Assembly: GCA_963575745.1 (NCBI GenBank)
Contig: CAUYUJ010005692.1
Span: 187,501-251,500 of the forward strand
DNA length: 64,000 nt
Source: Prorocentrum cordatum
Lineage: Eukaryota; Sar; Dinophyceae; Prorocentrales; Prorocentraceae
Direction: 5' to 3'
Positions 56,070 to 64,000 of this stretch are shown here, piece by piece. The position numbers were made by a program, and so were the translations under genes. The notes under the pieces were generated by a model. That model did not search any database, was not told the DNA's origin, and saw only the letters and a program-made list of their open reading frames with translations. Every line of letters begins with the position of its first letter. Position 1 is the first letter of the stretch.

Positions 56070-56136
<67 letters not shown>

Positions 56137-56223
56137 AGGGACGGCGACGGCGGCGACGACGACGGCGGCGGCGGCGACGGCGGCGGCGGCGACGACGACG
56201 GCGGCGGCGGCAACGACGACGAC

Positions 56224-56255
<32 letters not shown>

Positions 56256-56275
56256 CGACGGCAAGGGCGGGCCCA
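55480..56275. repeat. GAC/GGC triplet array (~0.8 kb)
   Basis: Starts with 'acaaccacgacaaccacg', passes through 'gagcggcgagcggcgagcgg' (55610-55660), then GAC/GGC/GAC mixtures to 56270. All six frames are open over long distances (over 500 codons on the minus strand), reading as poly-Arg, Val, Ala, Asp/Gly, Thr or Ser. I attribute these to the array. Confidence 0.9.
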
Positions 56276-56454
56276 GCCCCACGCCGCCTGCCGCGCCGCC
56301 GTCCCCGCCCGATCTCGAGGACGCCGCCTGCGGAGGGGCCGCCAGCCAGTGGCTCTGGGCGCCAAGCGTGTGGGAGTACACACACGGCCCTCATGCGGCG
56401 GGTTCTGCCACGCGCACACTGCGCACACCGTGCACCTAAGACACCCCAGACAAA

Positions 56455-56640
56455 TCAGGACAAACACGCCAGGTGGCTCACGATCAGCACGATAGCCACG
56501 ACAGCCACAGGCATCATTAGTCGTCCGCGCACACCACGTACGCCTATCACAATTGCCGTCTTGATCTCCCTTTTGTCCATTGCCTCTCGTGTGATCCGTC
56601 TGATTCGCTTGTACGCTAAATATCCTCCTTCGCCTTCTCC
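56455..56640 (-). CDS. Possible exon with a C-terminal hydrophobic segment
   Basis: On the minus strand, after an acceptor-like 'ggatatttag', a frame reads through a basic stretch (KRIRRITREAMDKREIKTAI) to a hydrophobic segment (MPVAVVAIVLIVSHLACLS) and a stop. It is unlike the neighbouring array peptides. It could be the last exon of a small membrane protein. No family is recognised. Confidence 0.22.
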   Translation of the reverse strand, partial: GEGEGGYLAYKRIRRITREAMDKREIKTAIVIGVRGVRGRLMMPVAVVAIVLIVSHLACLS

Positions 56641-57000
56641 TCCATGTGTGTTGTCCTCCCCCCTCTTTCCCTCTTCCCTCCATGCCTCTCTTCTCCCTCC
56701 CTCCGACCAATTCTCCATCCCTGCCTGCCATTCTCTCCTAACTCCCACGCTGTGCGACGGCCAAAAGGGAGAGAAGAGCGAGAGGAAAGCGAGATGAGGA
56801 TGGAGGGAGAGACAGGGAGGAACGAGAGGCAAGAGCAAGCTTCTCGCTGGCACATTGAGGGGGCTCTTGGGATGTAATCTGTCATTGGCCTATCGCCCGT
56901 TTAGGCACCACTTTTCACGGCGACAACAATGACGGTCCAACGCAAAGCGCGAAATCATGTTAAGCAAAGCTGGAACGGGGCGCGTCATCCAATGGACACC
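56641..57000. other. CT-rich stretch, no gene recognised
   Basis: 56640-56760 is pyrimidine-rich and 56760-56850 purine-rich, making a loose inverted purine/pyrimidine structure. No gene was seen. Confidence 0.45.
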
Positions 57001-57039
57001 GACTGAGTGTGTAAATGATCCACCAACTACGCGAGGCGG

Positions 57040-57210
57040 GGCTTCATCCAGAACCACCGCCTGAAGGATCGATCGTCCAGGACCTCGGCAATCGGTGGAT
57101 ACGGATACATTTTTGACCCCCGCACGGCCCGAATTCTCATCCACCGCCTGCCGAGGTCCCCGAGGATCGATCCCCCGGGCGGTAGTGATGGATAGATCCC
57201 TGCCCTGGAC
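57040..57210. repeat. Imperfect inverted repeat (~58-bp arms)
   Basis: The left arm (about 57041-57105, with 'gatcgatcgtccaggacctc' and 'ggcaatcggtggata') pairs with the reverse complement of 57136-57200 ('catccaccgcctgccgaggt', 'ccccgaggatcgatcc') at roughly three of four positions. The spacer is about 30 bp. It looks like a fold-back element or decayed MITE. Confidence 0.6.
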
Positions 57211-57535
57211 ATGGCTCGCATCCTTGGAAACGAGCAGTGGTGAACAGTGCCGCAGGCGGGGCCGCACCCATCGGGTTTCAAGAGAAAGGCAGCCCGGCTG
57301 GACATGGAAATATCACTGCAGTGCCCCGCGCGGGCGCATGTCGGGGAGCATCTGGGGGCGCAGGGCAGTCCCAAAGGCTCGACGGTCGAATTCAGATGGA
57401 TATGCTCCGAGCCTGCACTCGCGCCGCTCTACAATGCGGCCGCCCAGGCGTGCCTCCACGCCTCCTGCCCCTCGTGCTGACGAAAGCGTTGATTCCAGCC
57501 CTCTGTTCGCCCGAAAAGGGCTCCCGGCGTCGAGG

Positions 57536-60087
57536 TCACTTCTCGTAGGAAGCCTCGAGCAGAGACCTGGACGCGGACCAGCGCCGAGTTGCACCAAGCT
57601 CTGGGCTGGCGCGCAGCCTGGAGAGGAGCCCGCGGCCGAGGCGCGGACGCCACGGGGCCCGAGATGCCTCCCACGTCCACGCCCTCCTCGGGACTGGACA
57701 AAGCCAGCCACGCGGAGGTTCGGATGGTTCAGGCTTGAGCCGGGCGCCTCCCCGTGGACCCAGTCCACCGCGAGGGCCGCGCAACAGTGGGACGAAGAAC
57801 CTGCCCCTGCGGGCCCTCCCGGCGCGCCGCTCGACGTGCACGGCCCTGCACTTCGTCGCCTGCAGCAGGCCTCGGAGCCTCACGTCGCGGGCGAGCTCGC
57901 TCACGCCGACGTGCGACCCGTCGACCTGCAGCGCGGTCGCGCCCCTGCTGCCTTCGTCCAGGCCCGTCGCGCGGAGGACCAGGGGCCCCGACTGCTGCAG
58001 CCAGAGCCCGCTCAGGTCCGGCTGCCTGACGAAGGGCCCTTCGCAGCGTCGCTCGCTCTCGAACGCCCCGAAGACCTCGAGGAGCGCTTGGCTTCCAGCG
58101 CTGGGGCCGGGGCGGGCGTCCGAAGACTGGGGCAGCTGCGGGAGCTCGTGGGTTGCAACACGGGCGGGGTTGAACCGGTGTCCCTCCACGTTCGTCACGC
58201 AAGGGCCGCCAGGTATCTCGCCCGTCGTCGGCTCGCCAGTCGGGGCGAGGGTCGGCGTCATCGACGGAGCCGCCGTCGGACCGCCGGTCGGGTCGCTGGT
58301 CGGTCTCGGCGTTGGGCTCGACGTCGGACCGTTGCCTGGGGGTCCAGTCGGCATCGTCGACGGGGCCGCCGTGGGTACGCAAGGTGGGGCTCCCGTTGGT
58401 GCCACAATCGGAAAGGCAATACCGTGCCGCAATCCTCGCAGCCGTCGGGGAAGTGGTCGGCAGCATCGTTGGCGCCGCCGTCGGAACGGCTGTCCGCGCA
58501 GCTGTCGGGGAACCCGTCAGCTCCATTGTCGGTGCTGCAGCCGGCGCAGCTATTGGCACAGCGCTCGGTTCGGCAAGAGTGGTAGCGGGCGGTTGGTGAG
58601 TAGTCGGACCCGCCTTAGCAAATGTCGCTGTCGTTGGGTGGGCTACACATTTTCTCGGCAGCCTCCCGACCACAGCCGAGAGGCAGATCGGGGTCCTCGC
58701 AGATGGGCGGCCCCAGGTTGCACGAGTCTTCGACTGGGATTGGCGATGGGGCCACGTTCGAGATCATGACAAGAAGGATCATGGGGCACAAACGATGTTG
58801 GGGCACGCCCGTACGGGGCCTTGGGCGCGCCCTGCTATGACTCCACCGCTCGCACTTGCTGAGCTTGCTGGACTCCCAGCCCTCCGTACACCACGAGCCG
58901 GCTGGAGCGGGCGTCGGAGTCTGCCCCTCCACCGCGCGGGAGAAGCCCTCCTCGCCGGGTCGATCGGACGAAAACGGCGGGGGGGTCGCGTCGCTGCCAG
59001 GGCACACAGCTTCTCTCTCGGCCCCCCACCGCACCTCCCGGTGCTCCTGCCCTCGCGCCCGGCGTGGCGAGGCTCGGGCCCCACCTGCACCAAGTTGACT
59101 ACCTACCAGACCACCCCACCCCAACCCGAAGACCCGAATTTCGGGTGGGGGGGGTTAAGGGCTCCACATGTGTTGTTTCGATGTTTCCCGACCCCCTCCC
59201 ACTAGAAATCGAGGGTAAATCTGAACCTTCGGGTTGGGTTGGGGTGGTTTGGTGGGTGGTGACAAGCCGCGCAGAGCAGCCAGCACTCCGCCCGGGAGCC
59301 GCCGCAGGCCCTCGCCTTTTCCGGAGCCGCGAGCCCTCCACGGGCCCGCGCCTGCCCGCTCCGGCCGTGTCGAAGCCCTCGGTCTGCGTCGTGGCGGGCA
59401 CCGTTGAAGGGGCACCAGGACACACAAATAAATACACACAAATAAAGATATTCCAGATATATTTCCCATATTTTCTGGGTTTTTGTCTTCCCCACCACTT
59501 CCCATATTTTCCTATATTTTCTGGGGAATCGACGATTAATTGTGTCTGTGTGTTTCTTTTCCTCCCGAACCGTGGAGCCAGCAAGGAGCTGGCCAGCACC
59601 GGCTGCGTCTCGACGGGTCACTGGCTGGGCCTGGTCGGTCTCCGCCCGCGGTGGGGCCCTTGCTGCTCGGCACGCCCGTGGCATGGCCCTGATGCTCCGC
59701 AGGCTTCGTGCCTGTGGCCAGGACGAGGTCGCAAGGCGCAGAGCACGCCGTCGACGCAGTGCTGATCGTGTTATCTCCGTTGGACGTCTCCGCGCTTAGA
59801 ATGGTCTGGGGGGGGGTCGCGAGTGGAGCGGCTTGCCCGCGCGAGTGGAGCGGAGGACGGCGGACGCCGTCCGCGACCTCGGCGGCTTCTCGGACGAGGC
59901 GTGCCATCTCCGCGGTCACCTGCATCAGCGGCTCGACGTCGTCAAGCGCCGCGGCGCATCGGCCGTCGCCGGACGCTCCAGAGCACTGACTGGGCGCCGC
60001 GGAGACTGCTGCCGTAAGGGCGGCAAAGGCCAAGAGCAGCTGTCTGGCCAGCGCGACCATCAGAAACCTGCTTGTCATGGAGGACAT
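57536..60087 (-). CDS. Candidate secreted Pro/Thr-rich protein gene, interrupted
   Basis: Coding-like segments follow one another on the minus strand. The first frame starts at ATG 60087 with a typical signal peptide: polar start, hydrophobic core (LLLAFAALTAAVSA), then a Cys-containing mature part, running to about 59610. Further down, 58950-58621 includes a hydrophobic ILLVMI segment and then a Cys-rich stretch (five Cys in ~36 residues, with CEDPDLPLGCGREAAEKMC). Then 58620-58240 holds repeated PTxxPT units (APTMLPTTSPTAA, VPTAAPSTMPTGPP) split by a frame change near 58420. The last part (58230-57536) reads CVTNVEGHRF... and has weak similarity in layout to CUB-like modules. Phase changes between segments mean introns or pseudogenisation. 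Two small mobile elements lie between the first and second segments. An extracellular or membrane-anchored role is inferred from signal peptide, cysteines and PT linkers only. Confidence 0.45.
59103..59255. mobile_element. Short TIR element (29-bp ends) in the secreted-gene candidate
   Basis: The left end 59103-59131 (starts CTACCAGACCACCCCA, ends AACCCGAAG) is the reverse complement of 59227-59255 at 26 of 29 positions. TGAC lies just outside both ends (59096-59099 and 59260-59263), a possible target duplication. The 153-bp body is non-coding and contains the palindrome ACCCGAATTTCGGGT. It resembles a MITE but differs from the family at 29.5 and 49.3 kb. Confidence 0.7.
59405..59570. mobile_element. 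AT-rich element, copy 2
   Basis: Shares with 50745-50900 the order 'acacacaaataaa', 'cccatattttctgggttttt', 'gtcttcccc.ccacttccc', 'tggggaatcgacgattaatt' and 'gtgtctgtgtgttt'. Identity is high apart from small indels. The flanks carry ACGGT-containing ten-mers that match at seven of ten positions, perhaps a worn target duplication. It sits inside the secreted-gene candidate, where it could be intronic or disruptive. Confidence 0.8.
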
Positions 60088-60118
60088 GCTCCATGCGACC
60101 CACAGGTGTATCTGCCGG

Positions 60119-60140
60119 CTCTAAAAAATTACCAACTGCC
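60119..60140 (-). promoter_or_regulatory. Possible SL trans-splice acceptor
   Basis: The minus strand reads 'ggtaattttttag' ending at 60121, 33 nt before the ATG at 60087. A T-run followed by AG shortly before the start codon is what an SL acceptor would look like in a dinoflagellate. Confidence 0.4.
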
Positions 60141-60269
60141 ACCAATTACCGGCAAAACGAGAGACCTTGAAATCCTTGAGCGTAAGAAGCTGCGGGACCG
60201 TCTTGGCGGGTCGTGGGGTCATCTGGCAGCTCTCTTGCACCGTCTTGGCGCCCCCTTCGGAAATCTGCC

Positions 60270-60560
60270 CCTCCCCTAAGCGTGCTTGCACTCAGGGGCC
60301 CCTTCTTCGTTTTCTAACAGCTGGGGTGTCTGCCCAGGTTTCGCCCGGCATGCGCTCGTGGACGCCTCATGGGCGCCCCGAGCACTGGGTGACTCTGCCC
60401 GGTCTTCGGCTGGCGGGCGCCCCTGGGCGCCTCGTATGCGCCTCGTGCGCTGGCTTGGTCTGCCAGGCTTTCGGCTGGTGGGCGCCTCGTGGGCGCCCCG
60501 CGCGCTGGCCCGCGCTTCAGGATGCACGCACAGGCTGCAGCACATGGCTTGCACGACAGA
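60270..60560 (+). repeat. GGGCGCCTCGTG minisatellite-like stretch
   Basis: 'tggcgggcgcccctgggcgc', 'ctcgtgggcgccccg' and 'ctcgtgcgctggc' recur every 40-60 bp, diverged. No gene was recognised here or in 60561-61060. Confidence 0.55.
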
Positions 60561-61061
60561 GAGTATACCACATGGCCGTAGCCAGTCTCGAGCTGATCCC
60601 GATCCCTGAGACTGACAAGCCCAACGCACGCAATCACAGGGATGCACCCTCAGAAACTGCGTGAATCCTTCAGATCGGCACCGCAACACGGTGACGGCTC
60701 GGGAGGGAGGAGGGCCCCAGGGAGGGCAGAGCGCGGATAGGCAATAGGGAGGGAGGGAGGGCCCTGGGTTAAGACTGGCAGAGGGACAGAGGAGGGCCCA
60801 GATCGGTCCAGAGCAGGCGCTCGGAGGCCTCGTGCGTTGCCGCCTCGAGGGGATGGGGGGGGAGGCCGAGCCCGAAGGGGAACGAGCGCTGGGCCCCGCG
60901 ACGACCGGGCCTCATCTGCCCTGCTGCACCCCAAGGGGGGGGGGGAAGGACCAGCCATCGAACAGCAGCCTTCCCAGAGATCCGGTGTGTCGAAATGCCC
61001 CACCTCACCCTGTGGTGTTGGGTCCTCGTTTTGAAACAGCAATGCCCCTCCTTCTACACCT

Positions 61062-61216
61062 TCTCCTCCTCCTCCTCCTCCTCCTCGCCCCCACCACCCT
61101 ACCATCAAACTTTCCACGATCCCCATCCTCATCGTCATGCGCATCAGCCACATCGTAACTCTAATCCTCCTCCTCCTCCTCCTCCTCCTCCTCCTCCTCC
61201 TCCTGCTCCTCATCCT

Positions 61217-61247
<31 letters not shown>

Positions 61248-62612
61248 CTCCTCCTCCTCCTCCTCCTCCCTCTCCTCCCTCCTCTCCTCTTCCCCGCCTC
61301 TCACCATCATCATCATCTCATCATCAACAACATCATCATCATCATCATCAACATCAGCACAGCAAGCAGCAGCGGCAGCATCAACCTCATCATCCATTCG
61401 TCATCATCATCATCATCAGCAGCTAGCAGCATCAGCAGCAGCATCATCAGCATCACATCAATCAGCATCACATCGGCATCACATACATCATCATCATCGT
61501 CATCATCAGCAGCATCATCAGCATCAGCATCAGCATCAGCATCAGCATCAGCCATCATCATAATCATCATCCCATCCTCATCATCAACATCATCATCATC
61601 CTCATCATCAACCCCCCAAGCACATTCGGTCATCGTCATCGTCATCGTCATCATCATCATCGTCATCATCATCATCATCAACATCATCATCATCATCATC
61701 ATCAGCATCATCATCAGCATCCTCATTATTATTATCAGCATCGTCCTCATCATCATCAAACTCATCATCAGCATCATCAGCAGCATCGTCATCAGCCGCA
61801 ACAGCATCAGCATCAGCATCATCGTCATCATCATCAACATCATCAGCAGCAGCATCATCGTCATCATCAGCATCGTTATCATCACCATCATCAGCATCAT
61901 TATTGGCATCAGCATCATCATCAGCAGCATGGTCATCATCCGCATCATCAGCATCAGCAGCACCATCATCGTCAGCATCATCAGCAGCGGCATCATCAGC
62001 AGAATCAGCAGCAGCATCAGCATCATCGCCTTCATCATCAGCATCATCAACATCATCGTCATCGTCATCGTCATCATCATCATCACCAGCATCATCATCA
62101 TCAGCATCATCAGCATCGTTATCATCACCATCAGCAGCGGCAGCATCATCACCATCGTCAGCATCATTATCAGCATCAGCATCATCGTCAGCAGCATGTT
62201 CATCATCAGCATCATCAGCATCAGCATCAGCACCAGCATCAGCATCAGCATCGGCATCGGCATCATCACCACCATCAGCATCATCATCACCATAATCAGC
62301 ATCATCAGCAGCAGCAGCATCATCATAAGCACCATCGCCATCACCATCACCATCATCACCACCATCATCATCGCAAGCTTCCACATCCTCATCATCAGCA
62401 TCATCATCCTCATCATCATCAGCATCATCATCGACATCGTCGTCGTTGTCGTCGTCATTATCGGTGTTGTCCTCAACATCACCACCATCGTCCTCATGAT
62501 CAACATCATCATCACCATCATCATCAGCATCATCAGCATCATCAGCACCATCCCCGTCCCCGCCTCAGTATCCATCTCTCCATCTCAATCGTCGTGATAA
62601 CCATCATCGTCC
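61062..62612. repeat. CTC then CAT/ATC triplet array (~1.5 kb)
   Basis: CTC-type triplets (61062-61305, with a 60-bp unique interruption) give way to CAT/CAG/CAC/CGT triplets up to about 62610, as at 39184-41045. All frames are homopolymer-like (Ile/Ser, Met/Leu, Asp/Ala), up to nearly 490 codons. A duplicated segment containing 'catcattattggcatcagc' / 'catcattatcagcatcagca' shows internal tandem growth. Confidence 0.9.
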
Positions 62613-62639
62613 TAGTAACAGTTTAACCACACCGCTCGC

Positions 62640-63795
62640 AAATTTCGTATCCCCTCCACTGGTGGCCCCAGTAGTAAAGCCCGCATGCGTGCTCGCGTCA
62701 ATTTCGGCGCACCCCTCAGATGTTTCGCGGCCCCACAGGGAGCCCCACCGAAGGTCCAAGTGGCAGCGCCCGCATGCATGTCCGCGCCGAAATCGGCAAA
62801 CCCCTCACACGTCGCGTGACCCCACCTGCCCCGAAGGGCAGGCGCTTCCATGTGTGCGCCCGTGCCGATGTCGCCGCACCCCCCCTCACACGCTTCGTGG
62901 TCCCATAGGGAGCTCCAGCGAAGGCCCAAGTGGCAGCACCCGCATGCGTGCCCGTGCCCATTTTCGGCGCACCCCTGAACTTTTCCATGGCCTCATAGGG
63001 AGCTCCACCGAAGGCCCTAGTGGCAGCCCCCGCATGCGATAAACGATCCTACTTCGCCACACCTCTAACACGCTTCCTAAACACAGAGAGAGCTCCACCG
63101 AACACTCCAGTGGTAGCGCCCGTTTGCAGTACCACCACCACCACCACCACACTTTCACACCCCTCACACGTTTCGTGATCCCACGGTCCACCCCCCGCAC
63201 TTTGGGCACCCCTCAAACGTTCTGTGCCCTGATGGGGTGTTCCCATTAAAACCACCGAGGCGGCGCCCGTGTGCGTGTCTGCGCCGTTTTCGCCACACCC
63301 CTCACACGCTTCCCGCGCCGCGGACGCTCGTCATCCTCCTCCTTCTCCCTCTCCTCCTCCTCCACCTCCTCCTCCTCCTCCTCCTCCTCCTCCTCCTCCT
63401 CCTCTTCCTCCTCCTCCTCCTGCTCGTCCTCCTCCTCCCCCTGTCTACTCCTCCTCCTCCTCCTCCTTCTCCTCCTCCGAAGGCTCCAGCGGCAGCGCCC
63501 CCATGGGTGCCCGCGCCGATCTCACGATACCCCTCAAACGCTTCGTGGCCCCATAGAGTGCTGCACCGAAGGCACACAAGGCAGCGCCCACATGCGTGCC
63601 CGCGCCCATTCCGGCGCAACCCTCACGTGTTTCGCGGCCTCATTGGGAGCTCCGCCGAAGGCCCCACTGGCAGCACTCGCAAGCGTGCCCGCGCCCATTT
63701 TCGTCGCACCCCTCACACGTTGCGTGCCCCCACGGAGAGCTCCGCCGAATGCACGAGTGGCTGCGCCCACGTGCGTGGGCGCGCCCCTCTCGGCG
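62640..63795 (+). repeat. ~100-bp satellite family F, block 3, with a CTC insert
   Basis: About eleven units with 'tttcggcgcacccctcacac', 'cgcttcgtggccccatag', 'ggagctccaccgaaggccc' and 'agtggcagcgcccgcatgcg'. At 63330-63480 a CTC triplet array interrupts one unit: 'cacgcttcccgcgccgcgg' before it and 'cgaaggctccagcggcagcg' after it are the two halves of a unit. It is the same family as 14280-14600 and 18118-19035. Confidence 0.9.
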
Positions 63796-64000
63796 CACCC
63801 CTGAGGCCCCTGGCCTGCAGCGGAGGACGGGGGGCGGAGCAGGCCCGGGAAGCCCGAGGGCCGAGCCCGAAGGCCCGGGGAGCCCCCCAGGTGTGCTCTG
63901 GGCGTGGTCGCCACATCAGGAGGCAACTCTGGGAGGTCTTCGTGGGCTCAGTCGCACCTGCAAGGAGTTCACTAGCCCCTGACTCACAGGCCATCAGCCC
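63796..64000. other. Window end, no gene recognised
   Basis: GC-rich unique sequence, too short to judge. Confidence 0.4.

Noticed and set aside
55211-56731. Minus-strand open frame of about 500 codons with poly-Arg, Val and Ala runs
   Set aside because: It is a product of the GAC/GGC array; overlapping frames of similar length exist in all phases.

Overview
This window is nuclear DNA of a dinoflagellate. The decisive evidence is an exact copy of the 22-nt dinoflagellate spliced leader (SL) on the minus strand at 10950-10971. Supporting signs are a GC-rich genome with very few genes, GC-rich codon use in the few gene-like stretches, a plausible trans-splice acceptor before a signal-peptide ORF at 60087, and wall-to-wall satellites, minisatellites and triplet arrays. 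No rRNA, tRNA, intact SL RNA gene, CRISPR array or bacterial operon was seen.

Layout. 0-14 kb: minisatellites based on AAGAGGCCCC and its complement, a 57-bp array, a three-copy ~152-bp tandem repeat, a 16-bp array, CTC/GAC triplet arrays, a ~48-bp array, and at 10.5-11.0 kb an SL-headed retrocopy lying inside a ~60-bp array. 14-24.6 kb: a satellite field made of a 90-bp NotI-bearing satellite, an AAGCTA hexamer satellite, a ~100-bp satellite family, a ~110-bp array, a ~780-bp tandem repeat carrying a 21-bp-arm hairpin, and AAGCCCGAA arrays. 24.6-31.2 kb: a decayed plus-strand retroelement whose RNase H domain can still be read in pieces and is split by a 152-bp inverted-repeat element. 31.3-34 kb: GAG, CA and 27-bp arrays. 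34.4-36.3 kb: the best repeat-free coding candidate, on the minus strand, with a possible 52-bp intron. 36-50 kb: dispersed repeats, a 2.8-kb triplet mosaic, a composite repeat with inverted ends, and a 1.26-kb tandem repeat. 50-57 kb: a 156-bp AT-rich element with a perfect 12-bp target duplication, CCGAA and GGCCCCTTT arrays, and GAC/GGC triplets. 57.5-60.1 kb: a candidate secreted Pro/Thr-rich protein gene on the minus strand, broken or spliced, carrying two small mobile elements. 60.2-64 kb: CTC and CAT triplet arrays and a third block of the ~100-bp satellite.

What works together. I see no pathway or operon. The signal is genome dynamics: mRNA recycled into DNA, short inverted-repeat elements landing in retroelement and gene sequence, and a few repeat families seeded at several loci. 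Most long open frames here are products of 3n-periodic repeats. Only three places look like real protein-coding sequence (34.46-35.17, 57.5-60.1 and 10.5-10.95 kb), plus the RNase H fragments. All were identified by eye, without homology searches.
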